Both the position numbers and the translations under genes were made by a program. From Beijerinckiaceae bacterium (GTDB lineage: Bacteria > Pseudomonadota > Alphaproteobacteria > Rhizobiales > Beijerinckiaceae), in contig JAIELD010000002.1 of NCBI GenBank assembly GCA_019753285.1, positions 26,331-90,330 on the forward strand: a stretch of 64,000 nt of DNA, read 5' to 3'. The notes beneath the pieces were generated by a model, which was given only the letters and a program-made list of their open reading frames with translations, searched no databases and was not told the DNA's origin. Below, one piece after another: positions 28,698 through 36,406 of this stretch (positions are counted from its first letter, which is position 1; each line of letters starts with the position of its first letter).

Positions 28698-29618
28698 GTG
28701 CCCGACATCGAACCACGCTCCGCCCGCCAGGCTTTCGACAATCGCGAACTCGAGAACCGGCCGTTCTGGAAAATGAACGGGCTCGGCAATGATTTCGTGG
28801 TGCTCGACGCGCGGCAGTCGCCGCTCGTTCCCGGCGAGCGCGATGCGCGGCTGATTGCCGACCGGTCGCGCGGCGTCGGCTGCGATCAGATCATCGTTCT
28901 TGAGCCCTCGCGCCGCGCCGATGTCTTCATGCGCATCCTCAATGCGGATGGGAGCGAGGTCGATGCCTGCGGCAACGCCACGCGCTGTGTCGGAAGCCTT
29001 GTCATGGCCGAGACCGGAGCGGCAAGGGCGACGATCGAGACGAGCGCTGGCCTCCTTCTGGCCGAGCAGGGCGACGAGCCGCACAGCGTGGCGGTCGATA
29101 TGGGGCGGCCGCGGCTCGCCTGGCATGAGATACCGCTTGCGCTTCAAGTCGCCGATACGGCGACCGTGCCGTTCGGTTCCTCGCAGCTCGGCGTCGCGCT
29201 ACCGCCGGTCTTCTCGGCCGTCAGCATGGGCAATCCGCATGCGGTCTTCTTCGTCGAGGATGTGGAGGCTCACGAGCTTTCCCGCATCGGTCCCATTCTC
29301 GAGCACGCCCCGCTCTTTCCCCAACGCGCCAACATCTCGCTGGTCGAGGTGCTGTCCCGCACCCATCTGCGCCAGAAGGTATGGGAGCGCGGCGCGGGCC
29401 TCACGCTCGCCTGCGGAACCGGCGCCTGTGCCGCTGCGGTCGCCGCCATCCGCGCGGGGCTCGCCGATCCGCGCCTCACCGTGTCGCTGCCCGGCGGCGA
29501 CCTCACGATCGAATGGCGCGCTGACGGCCATGTGGTGATGACCGGTGCGGCGAGCCTCGATTATCAGGGCCGCCTGTCCTTCGAGCCGGGGACCACCTCG
29601 ATGCGGAAGGCCGGCTGA
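28698..29618 (+). CDS. dapF: diaminopimelate epimerase
   Basis: DapF interconverts LL- and meso-diaminopimelate by a two-cysteine mechanism. Both catalytic cysteines are present: C91 in NADGSEVDACGNATR and C239 in LACGTGACAA. The protein is 306 residues from a GTG start at 28698; a shorter start at MNGLGNDF would remove 25 residues, but Rhizobiales DapF usually has this extra N terminus. The product feeds lysA (1.3 kb) and peptidoglycan. The dapF stop and the ftsY start share one base (TGATG), suggesting coupled translation. Confidence 0.96.
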   Translation: MPDIEPRSARQAFDNRELENRPFWKMNGLGNDFVVLDARQSPLVPGERDARLIADRSRGVGCDQIIVLEPSRRADVFMRILNADGSEVDACGNATRCVGSLVMAETGAARATIETSAGLLLAEQGDEPHSVAVDMGRPRLAWHEIPLALQVADTATVPFGSSQLGVALPPVFSAVSMGNPHAVFFVEDVEAHELSRIGPILEHAPLFPQRANISLVEVLSRTHLRQKVWERGAGLTLACGTGACAAAVAAIRAGLADPRLTVSLPGGDLTIEWRADGHVVMTGAASLDYQGRLSFEPGTTSMRKAG

Positions 29619-30700
29619 TGGCTGAAGAGAAGAAGGGCGGGCTGTTCTCGCGGTTCTTCGGCGCGCCGAAGCCTGCCGACATGGCTCCGCCACAGGTCGA
29701 GCCCGCCATTGCTGGCGAGATCACCGGCAATGCTCCGCAAGCCGAGCCCGCGCCGCAGCCGGAGCCGCCCGCCAGGGCGAGCTGGTTCGCGCGGCTGCGC
29801 CAGGGCTTGTCCCGCACATCCGGCAGCCTCGGCACAGGCATTGCGGACATCTTCACCAAGCGCCGCCTCGATGCGGCCATGGTCGACGATCTCGAGGACA
29901 TCCTGATCCAGGCCGATCTCGGCCTCGACGTGGCGCGGCGCATCTCTCAGGCCGTCGCCAAGGGACGCTACGAGCGCGAGCTCGATCCTGCCGAGGTGAA
30001 AGGCATCCTTGCCGGCGAGGTCGAAAAAGCGCTTTCCGGCGTGGCGCTGCCGCTTCGGATCGATGCTGCGCACAAGCCGTTCGTGATGATGATGGTCGGC
30101 GTCAACGGCTCGGGCAAGACGACGACCATCGGCAAGCTATCGGCGAAGTTCCAAGCCGAGGGGCGCTCGGTGATGCTCGCCGCCGGAGACACCTTCCGCG
30201 CGGCCGCGGTCGAGCAGTTGAAGGTCTGGGGCCGGCGCACCAACGCCGCCGTTCTGGCGCGCGAGGAGGGCGCGGACGCAGCCGGCCTCGTCTTCGACGC
30301 GATGCGCGGCGCGCAGATCTCCAACACCGACATATTGCTCGTTGACACTGCCGGGCGGCTGCAGAACCGCGCCGAGTTGATGGGCGAGCTCGAAAAGGTG
30401 GTCCGTGTCATGAAGAAGGTCGATCCGACGGCGCCGCATGCGGTGCTGCTGGTGCTCGACGCCACGGTCGGCCAGAACGCGCTCAGCCAGGTCGAAATCT
30501 TCGGCAAGACGGCGGGCGTCACCGGGCTCGTCATGACCAAGCTCGACGGCACGGCGCGCGGCGGCATCCTCGTCGCGATCGCCGACAGGTTCAAGCTGCC
30601 GGTGCATTTCATCGGGGTCGGCGAGGGGGTGGACGACCTCGAACCTTTCGAGGCCAAAGATTTCGCGCGCGCCATTGCCGGGCTGGACGAGCAGGCGTAA
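29618..30700 (+). CDS. ftsY: signal recognition particle receptor FtsY
   Basis: FtsY is the membrane-associated SRP receptor GTPase, partner of Ffh. It has 360 residues with a short acidic/Pro-rich A region (residues 1-60), then the N domain (WFARLRQGLSRTSGSLGTGI). The G domain carries G1 GVNGSGKT at 161-168, DTAGRLQNRAELM and TKLDGTARGG. The C terminus ends in the amphipathic PFEAKDFARAIAGLDEQ. It overlaps dapF by one base. Confidence 0.97.
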   Translation: MAEEKKGGLFSRFFGAPKPADMAPPQVEPAIAGEITGNAPQAEPAPQPEPPARASWFARLRQGLSRTSGSLGTGIADIFTKRRLDAAMVDDLEDILIQADLGLDVARRISQAVAKGRYERELDPAEVKGILAGEVEKALSGVALPLRIDAAHKPFVMMMVGVNGSGKTTTIGKLSAKFQAEGRSVMLAAGDTFRAAAVEQLKVWGRRTNAAVLAREEGADAAGLVFDAMRGAQISNTDILLVDTAGRLQNRAELMGELEKVVRVMKKVDPTAPHAVLLVLDATVGQNALSQVEIFGKTAGVTGLVMTKLDGTARGGILVAIADRFKLPVHFIGVGEGVDDLEPFEAKDFARAIAGLDEQA

Positions 30701-30726
30701 AAAGCCGCCATGAACGTGATCGAAGC

Positions 30727-31383
30727 ATGAGCCTGTCTCCCGATGTGAAGCGTCCGGCGCTGAACCCGTTTTTGAAGCTGCTGCTCGAAATGGGTCCGCT
30801 GATGGTGTTCTTCTTCGCCAATTCGCGGCCCGCCCTGTTCCGCCCGCTCGCCGAGCCCTTCCTGCCCGTGGCGGCGCTCGCCGGCGAGCAGGCGAACATC
30901 CTCACGGCGACGGCGATGTTCATGATCGCCATGCTGGCTTCGCTCGTCATCACCTTCGCGCTGACGCGGCATCTGCCAGTCATGCCGCTGGTCACCGGCG
31001 CCGTGGTGCTCGTCTTCGGCGGGCTGACGCTCTATTTCCAGGATTCGCTGTTCATCAAGCTGAAGCCCACCATCGTGAACACGCTGTTTGGCGGCGCGCT
31101 GCTCGGTGGGCTCGCCTTCGGCAAGTCGCTGTTGCCGATCATCCTCGATACGGTGTTCCAGCTCGACGAGGTCGGCTGGCGCAAGCTCACCTTTCGCTGG
31201 GGGCTGTTCTTCATCGGCCTCGCGGTATTGAACGAGGTTGTCTGGCGCACGCAGAGCGATGATTTCTGGGTCAATTTCAAAGTCTGGGGCGTCATGCCGA
31301 TCACGATTCTCTTCGCGATCTCGCAGACGCCGCTGATCATGAAGCATCAGATCCCGGACGACGCCGGCAGCCAGCACCTCTAA
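30727..31383 (+). CDS. yciB: septation protein A family inner membrane protein
   Basis: A 218-residue integral membrane protein of the YciB/IspZ family, with about five hydrophobic helices and the conserved segments LNPFLKLLLEMGPLMVFFFAN, LYFQDSLFIKLKPTIVNTLFG and LNEVVWRTQSDDFWVNFKVW. YciB contributes to envelope synthesis and septation. It is 26 bp after ftsY, the usual Rhizobiales order. Its last four bases overlap the convergent ccmG gene. Confidence 0.93.
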   Translation: MSLSPDVKRPALNPFLKLLLEMGPLMVFFFANSRPALFRPLAEPFLPVAALAGEQANILTATAMFMIAMLASLVITFALTRHLPVMPLVTGAVVLVFGGLTLYFQDSLFIKLKPTIVNTLFGGALLGGLAFGKSLLPIILDTVFQLDEVGWRKLTFRWGLFFIGLAVLNEVVWRTQSDDFWVNFKVWGVMPITILFAISQTPLIMKHQIPDDAGSQHL

Positions 31384-31976
31384 TCGGCCTTCAGCGCAGC
31401 CTCGATCTTCGGCCTGATGATCTTGTCAAGGATCTGCGGCGTGATCGCGCCGATCTGCTTGTAGACGATCGTGCCGTCGCCCTTCACGATGAAGGTCTCG
31501 GGCGCGCCATAGAATCCCCAGTCGATCGCGACCGTGCCGGAGCGGTCCGCGCCGATCGCCGCGAACGGGTTGCCAAAGCCGGCAAGAAAGCGCCGCGCAT
31601 TGTCGGGCTCGTCCTTGTAGTTGACGCCGTAGAGCCGGATGCGCTCATCCTTGGCGAGGTCGAGAAGCTGAGGGTGCTCCTCCCGGCAGGGCGGACACCA
31701 GGAAGCGAAGAAATTGACCACCGTCACCTTGCCTGCCTTGAGGTCGGCGTCGCTGAAGCCCGGCACGGGCTTGCCGCCGGCAGCGAGATTGTCGATCTGC
31801 GGCAGGGTGAATTTCGGCACGGGCTTTAAGATCAGCGCCGAGGGCAGCTTGCCGGGTTCGCCAGTGAAGAGCTGGAAGGCGAAGACGGTGCCGAGCGCCG
31901 CGAAGATCGCCACCGGAAGGATGGTGAGCCAGCGCGTCGCGCCGGCGGGGTTCGATGCCCTGTCCTCTGCATTCAC
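31380..31976 (-). CDS. ccmG: cytochrome c maturation thiol:disulfide oxidoreductase CcmG/DsbE
   Basis: A membrane-anchored periplasmic thioredoxin-like protein that reduces apocytochrome c cysteines before heme attachment. It has 198 residues: one N-terminal helix (WLTILPVAIFAALGTVFAFQLF), the active site WCPPC at 93-97 in FFASWCPPCREEHP, and the CcmG-typical GFYGAPETFIV with cis-proline. The GTG start is four bases after the ccmD stop. Last of the ccmC-ccmD-ccmG group. Confidence 0.94.
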   Translation of the reverse strand: MNAEDRASNPAGATRWLTILPVAIFAALGTVFAFQLFTGEPGKLPSALILKPVPKFTLPQIDNLAAGGKPVPGFSDADLKAGKVTVVNFFASWCPPCREEHPQLLDLAKDERIRLYGVNYKDEPDNARRFLAGFGNPFAAIGADRSGTVAIDWGFYGAPETFIVKGDGTIVYKQIGAITPQILDKIIRPKIEAALKAD

Positions 31977-31980
31977 CGGA

Positions 31981-32154
31981 TCACCTGTCGTCGCGCAGCT
32001 TGAGGCCGCGCGCCTCGAGCGCTTCGAGCCGTCGTCGCGCGACGAGGCTCTTGCGGACGCTGGATATGATCATCGCGCCGAGCGTCAGACCCGCGACGAG
32101 ATAGGCCGAGACGATATAGGGCGCGTATTTGCCGAACTGCTCGTAGAGGCTCAT
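31981..32154 (-). CDS. ccmD: heme exporter protein CcmD
   Basis: A 57-residue single-helix membrane protein read from an ATG at 32154: MSLYEQFGKYAPYIVSAYLV at the N terminus, then the rest of the helix and a basic cytoplasmic tail (VRKSLVARRRLEALEARG). CcmD helps release holo-CcmE from the CcmABC heme transporter. The ATG overlaps the ccmC stop (ATGA), and the stop is four bases from the ccmG start, so identity follows from size, topology, the FGKYAPYI motif and position. Confidence 0.9.
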   Translation of the reverse strand: MSLYEQFGKYAPYIVSAYLVAGLTLGAMIISSVRKSLVARRRLEALEARGLKLRDDR

Positions 32155-32924
32155 GCGGCGCGCCCGGCTGGCTCACGCCCGTGTCCTGTCGCGGTTGCAT
32201 CCTGCGCCGCGATCGCCAGCAGCCGGCGGATCCGCCGTTCGCTGAGCTCAGCGCCCATGCGCACGATCATCAGGGTCGAGAACAGCAACAGATAGGCAAG
32301 GCCCATCACGAGGAGCGGAGTGAGAAGCGAGGGGTGGATGGTCGGGCCGCCGACGCGGAACACCGACGCCGGCTGGTGCAGCGTGTACCACCAATCGACG
32401 GAGAACTTGATGATGGGAATGTTGATCGCGCCGACAAGCGTGAGGATCGAGACCGCCCGCGCGGCCTTGCCAGGCTCGTCGATGGCGCGCCACAACGCGA
32501 TGATGCCGAGATAGATGAGGAAGAGAATGAGCACGGAGGTGAGCCGCGCATCCCATTCCCACCAGCTCCCCCAGGTCGGCTTGCCCCAGATCGACCCGGT
32601 GACGAGGCAGATGGCGCTGAAGCCTGCCCCGAGCGGCGCGGCGGCCTTCTGCGCGACGTCGGCAAGGGGATGGCGGAAGACGAGCGTTCCAAGCGCCGAC
32701 GCGGTCATCGCGGTATAGGTGAGCAGCGCGAGCCAGGCGGCGGGAACATGGACGAACATGATGCGCACCGATTCGCCCTGCTGGTAATCGGCCGGGGCGG
32801 TGACGAGGCTCATGTAAAGACCAATCGCGAAGGCGATGGCGGTTGCGAGCGCCAGCAGCGGCAGCAGAAACCGCGTGAGCCTGGTGAAGCCGGCGGGGTT
32901 GGCGATGGCGTAGAGGGCTTGCAT
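32151..32924 (-). CDS. ccmC: heme ABC transporter permease CcmC
   Basis: CcmC is the heme-handling membrane protein that loads heme on CcmE. The start MQALYAIANPAGF at 32924 gives 257 residues with six hydrophobic helices. The tryptophan-rich heme motif WGSWWEWDARLTS and the two conserved histidine regions (FVHVPAAW and WWYTLHQPAS) are intact. An upstream ATG at 32996 is possible but adds a non-hydrophobic basic leader. No ccmA or ccmB gene precedes it: the next gene upstream is a divergent Fur-family regulator. Confidence 0.94.
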   Translation of the reverse strand: MQALYAIANPAGFTRLTRFLLPLLALATAIAFAIGLYMSLVTAPADYQQGESVRIMFVHVPAAWLALLTYTAMTASALGTLVFRHPLADVAQKAAAPLGAGFSAICLVTGSIWGKPTWGSWWEWDARLTSVLILFLIYLGIIALWRAIDEPGKAARAVSILTLVGAINIPIIKFSVDWWYTLHQPASVFRVGGPTIHPSLLTPLLVMGLAYLLLFSTLMIVRMGAELSERRIRRLLAIAAQDATATGHGREPAGRAA

Positions 32925-33095
32925 GAGGCGATGAGGTTTAGCGCCGCTTGAGCGCCGATGCAATGCGGCGCGCTCGTCCGCCATCGACTGCCCCATGCTG
33001 GGCCGCCCCTAGCTTTCCGGTGCATCGAACGCCACTTCATGCTAACTCGATCGCGGGCGAGCCGGCTGTTCGGACCGCCCATCGAGGCAGCGACC

Positions 33096-33155
33096 GGCTC
33101 GACAGACTTTGGCTCGACAGACTTCGGCTCGAAAGATATCGGCTCGATAGACATG
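33096..33155. repeat. 15-bp tandem repeat, four units, running into the regulator start codon
   Basis: Units at 33096, 33111, 33126 and 33141 share GGCTCGAnAGAnnTn; the first two differ by one base (GGCTCGACAGACTTT / GGCTCGACAGACTTC). The last unit ends in ACATG, so its ATG is the chosen start codon of the Fur-family gene. All three plus frames stay open through the repeat, and in the regulator frame it would encode GSTDF-type pentapeptides. It lies between divergent ccmC and the regulator. Confidence 0.85.
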
Positions 33156-33764
33156 GCAGACGATCATCCGCCGCCGCAGCATGACGGCCAGCCGGGCCTC
33201 ACGCATATCTGCGTCCATGAACACGCCCATCCACCGCTCGACATCATGGCGGCGGCCGAACGGCATTGCCGCGAGCAGGGGCTGCGCCTCACCGACCAGA
33301 GGCGGGCTGTGCTCGCGCTTCTTGCCCATTCGCCGACGCCGCTCGGCGCCTATGAGCTTCTGGAGCGCACGGCCCAAGGTGTGGGTCAAGGCGCAGGGCA
33401 AGGCGGAGTGCCTGCCGGTCCTCAGATGAAGCGGCTTGCGCCGATCTCCATCTACCGCTCGCTCGATTTCCTGCTGGAGGCCGGGCTCATCCACCGGCTC
33501 GAGAGCCGCAACGCCTTCATCGTCTGTCCCCATCGGCATGGCCGTGGCGACACCATCGTCTTCATGCTGTGCGAAAGCTGCGGGCGGGTCGACGAGGCGA
33601 CGTCCGACGACATTCACAAAAGCCTCAAGGGGCTGGCCTCCAAACGTGGTTTTGAGCTAAAGGCTCAGGTCATCGAGCTCGCCGGGCGCTGCAGCCAGTG
33701 CGGCGAGCAGGCGCACACCGCCGGCAGCGAGGCTGTCGCAAAGCTGGAAAAGAGATCGTCATGA
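33153..33764 (+). CDS. zur: Fur family transcriptional regulator, Zur-like
   Basis: A 203-residue metal-dependent repressor: N-terminal His-rich segment ([11 protein letters not shown], residues 18-28), winged helix ([16 protein letters not shown] to IYRSLDFL, 45-107), and dimerisation domain with zinc-site motifs CESC (140-143) and CSQC (180-183). The two-CxxC layout and His-rich N terminus suggest Zur rather than Fur; metal identity is inference. The wing region holds an extra Gly/Gln-rich stretch, [16 protein letters not shown] (residues 76-91). The start at 33153 lies in a tandem repeat and lacks a clear ribosome binding site; in-frame ATGs upstream exist (33039). The stop overlaps the ispG start (ATGA). 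Confidence 0.85.
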   Translation: MADDHPPPQHDGQPGLTHICVHEHAHPPLDIMAAAERHCREQGLRLTDQRRAVLALLAHSPTPLGAYELLERTAQGVGQGAGQGGVPAGPQMKRLAPISIYRSLDFLLEAGLIHRLESRNAFIVCPHRHGRGDTIVFMLCESCGRVDEATSDDIHKSLKGLASKRGFELKAQVIELAGRCSQCGEQAHTAGSEAVAKLEKRSS

Positions 33765-35089
33765 ACTTGCAAGCCAATCCGCCTGGGCAGGACGCCACGC
33801 CGCTCGACGAACACGCATCGCCGCTCAGCGCGCGATCCATGCGGGCCGGGTTCATCAACGCCGAGCCGCAGACCCGCCGCAAGACCGTCGCGGTCAATGT
33901 CGGCGGCATCGTGACCGGCGGCGGCGCGCCGATCGTCGTCCAGTCGATGACCAACACAGACACGGCCGATATCGACGGCACGGTCGCGCAGATCGCCGCG
34001 CTTGCGAGGGCCGGCTCCGAACTCGTACGCATCACCGTCGATCGCGACGAGGCCGCCGCCGCAGTGCCGCGCATCAAGGAAAAGCTCCTGAAGCGCGGCA
34101 TCACCACGCCGCTGATCGGCGATTTCCACTATATCGGCCACAAGCTGCTCGCCGAGCACCCCGCCTGCGCCGAGGCGCTGAGCAAATACCGCATCAACCC
34201 CGGTAATGTCGGCTTCCGCGAAAAGCGCGATCTGCAATTCGGCGCGATCATCGACATCGCCATGCGGAACGACAAGCCCGTGCGCATCGGGGCGAACTGG
34301 GGCTCGCTCGACGGCGAACTCCTCACCCACATGATGGACGAGAACGCCCGCTCGGACGATCCGCTCGACGCCCGCGCCGTGACGCGCGAGGCGCTGGTGC
34401 AGTCCGCCCTCATGTCGGCGCGCCGCGCCGAGGAGATGGGCATGCGAAAAGACCGCATCATCCTCTCGGCCAAGGTCTCCGGCGTGCAGGACCTCATCTC
34501 CGCCTACCGCATGCTGAACGCGCGCTCGGATTATGCGCTGCATCTCGGTTTGACCGAGGCCGGCATGGGCTCGAAGGGCATCGTCTGCTCCTCGGCCGCG
34601 CTCGGCGTGCTGCTTCAGGAAGGCATCGGCGACACGATCCGCGTCTCGTTGACGCCGGAACCCGGCGGCGACCGCACCGTCGAGGTCAAGGTGGCGCAGG
34701 AAATCCTGCAGACCATGGGCTTCCGCACCTTCGTGCCGCTCGTCGCTGCCTGCCCCGGCTGCGGCCGGACCACCTCCACTGTCTTCCAGGAGCTGGCGCG
34801 CGACATCCAGGACTGGATCTCGACCTCCATGCCTGAATGGAAGAGCCGCTATCCGGGTGTCGAGAAGCTGAACGTCGCCGTGATGGGCTGCATCGTCAAC
34901 GGGCCGGGAGAATCGAAGCACGCCGACATCGGCATTTCGCTGCCCGGCACCGGCGAGACGCCGGCCGCGCCCGTCTTCATCGACGGCCAGAAGGCGCTGA
35001 CGCTGCGCGGGGCCGGCATCGCCAGCGAGTTCAAGACGCTCGTCGCGGATTACATCGAGAAGCGCTTCGGCATCGCGAAGGCGAGCTGA
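33761..35089 (+). CDS. ispG: flavodoxin-dependent 4-hydroxy-3-methylbut-2-enyl-diphosphate synthase
   Basis: IspG (GcpE) is a [4Fe-4S] enzyme that converts MEcPP to HMBPP in the MEP isoprenoid pathway. The 442-residue protein starts [11 protein letters not shown], with GGAAAAGAGA upstream of the ATG. The TIM-barrel part begins near [19 protein letters not shown]. The cluster-binding C-terminal domain shows CPGCGRTTS and [12 protein letters not shown]. It overlaps the Zur-like gene by four bases. ispA at 37.7 kb uses the pathway's products. Confidence 0.97.
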   Translation: MNLQANPPGQDATPLDEHASPLSARSMRAGFINAEPQTRRKTVAVNVGGIVTGGGAPIVVQSMTNTDTADIDGTVAQIAALARAGSELVRITVDRDEAAAAVPRIKEKLLKRGITTPLIGDFHYIGHKLLAEHPACAEALSKYRINPGNVGFREKRDLQFGAIIDIAMRNDKPVRIGANWGSLDGELLTHMMDENARSDDPLDARAVTREALVQSALMSARRAEEMGMRKDRIILSAKVSGVQDLISAYRMLNARSDYALHLGLTEAGMGSKGIVCSSAALGVLLQEGIGDTIRVSLTPEPGGDRTVEVKVAQEILQTMGFRTFVPLVAACPGCGRTTSTVFQELARDIQDWISTSMPEWKSRYPGVEKLNVAVMGCIVNGPGESKHADIGISLPGTGETPAAPVFIDGQKALTLRGAGIASEFKTLVADYIEKRFGIAKAS

Positions 35090-35113
35090 GGCGGAAGGTG
35101 GTGAGGGCGGCGC

Positions 35114-35794
35114 TCAGAGCAGGCTCGAGGCCACGTTGACCGTCAGCCCGATCGTCACGATGTTGAAGAAGAACGCGAACGTGCAGTGGACGGTCGCAAG
35201 GCGGCGCATCGCCGAGCCGCTGATGCCGACATCGGCCGTCTGTCCGCTCGTGCCGATAATGAACGAGAAGTAGATGAAATCCCCATAGGTCGGGCGGATA
35301 TGGCCGGGAAATTCGAGCCCGTGGCCCTTGCCGTCCTTGGCGTCGTAATATTCGTGCGCGTAATGCAGCGCGAACATCGAGTGGATGAACAGCCAGGCCG
35401 TCGGGATCGTGCAGGCGACGATCACGAGATGCCAACTCCGGTCGGCGCCCTCCATGCCCTTGATGCCGGCAAGTTCGAAGGCGATCGCCACAAAGCACAT
35501 GACGGCCGCTGCGAGCGAAAGAACGAGGGTCGCCACCGCGCCGTCATCCTGCAGCTTCGCCCGCGCGCGGATCTTTTCCGGGTCCGAGCGGCGCACGAGC
35601 TGGAAGAACATGGCGAGGTAGAGGATCGTCGCGACATCCCAGGCGACGAGGCTTCGCGTCGCCACAGTCCAGCCCTTGGGCGCGATGAAATAGACCGCCA
35701 CGCCGACCACGATCGAGGACAGGATGCGCGGCCGATAGCGAAGCTGCTGATAAAGGGTCGTGGCGATCGGTTGGCGGGAGAGGTCAACGGCCAT
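35114..35794 (-). CDS. DUF1345 domain-containing membrane protein
   Basis: A 226-residue integral membrane protein with about five helices. It carries the DUF1345 signature HSMFALHYAHEYY and the following GLEFPGHIRPTYGDFIYFSFIIGTS; the latter resembles a pore-lining stretch and is strongly conserved in the family. Function unknown. The start MAVDLSRQPIA at 35794 overlaps the upstream gene's 3' end by 11 bases. The frame extends further upstream but would lie inside the preceding coding region. Confidence 0.88.
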   Translation of the reverse strand: MAVDLSRQPIATTLYQQLRYRPRILSSIVVGVAVYFIAPKGWTVATRSLVAWDVATILYLAMFFQLVRRSDPEKIRARAKLQDDGAVATLVLSLAAAVMCFVAIAFELAGIKGMEGADRSWHLVIVACTIPTAWLFIHSMFALHYAHEYYDAKDGKGHGLEFPGHIRPTYGDFIYFSFIIGTSGQTADVGISGSAMRRLATVHCTFAFFFNIVTIGLTVNVASSLL

Positions 35795-36356
35795 TGGCCA
35801 GCTTTTTATAGATGATGAGCGATTTGTATTTCTCAACGAATGCGATGTTTGGCTGTTCCGCCCAGGCGTTGACGATCGGCTCGGCCATCTTCCAGGCATA
35901 GGAGCCGGGAAAGAACATCATCAATCCGCCGGGCCTCAACTTGTCGGTCAGGAGATCGAGCATCTCGCGGTCGGTCAGCGCGCCGTAGCTGTCGTTCTGC
36001 TCGGTGCGGAACTCGCAGATGTGGAACAGCGTGACGATGTCGAGATCGGGCAGGAGTTGCCGGTTGACCATGTAGATGTCGCCGAACACGGCGTTGTACC
36101 AGCGCACGATCTCCGGACGCTGGATGACGAGCTGGACATAGCTTTCATGCTCGCCGGTGGAGGCGGTGATCCCGAGCACCGAGTTGCGGCTGCCGTTCTC
36201 GGCCTGCGAGATGCCGACATGGTGGTGGTCGCCGGTGCCGAAATGATAGATCGTCTTGTCGGTGATCGCCCGTTCCGTGATGTAATCGGTCAGATGCAGG
36301 TCGCATGGGCATTCTGCGATACGAAAGCCCCAATTGGCCTGCCACACATGCAACAT
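35784..36356 (-). CDS. conserved protein with methyltransferase-like features
   Basis: A 190-residue protein starting MLHVWQANWGFRIAECPCDL, with a good ribosome binding site (GAAGGAG) seven bases upstream. IYHFGTGDHHHVG resembles a class I SAM-binding motif I (GxGxxH variant), and LLTDKLRPGGLMMFFPGSYAWKMAEPIV resembles the late strands of such methyltransferases. The intervening acidic motif IVTLFHICEF fits loosely. It is short for a complete methyltransferase, so activity is uncertain. It overlaps the DUF1345 gene by 11 bp, suggesting co-expression. Confidence 0.6.
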   Translation of the reverse strand: MLHVWQANWGFRIAECPCDLHLTDYITERAITDKTIYHFGTGDHHHVGISQAENGSRNSVLGITASTGEHESYVQLVIQRPEIVRWYNAVFGDIYMVNRQLLPDLDIVTLFHICEFRTEQNDSYGALTDREMLDLLTDKLRPGGLMMFFPGSYAWKMAEPIVNAWAEQPNIAFVEKYKSLIIYKKLANGR

Positions 36357-36406
36357 GACTGAACTCCTTCAACGCGGTGGGCGGAAACGGGTCTTTTGCG
36401 ACGCCT

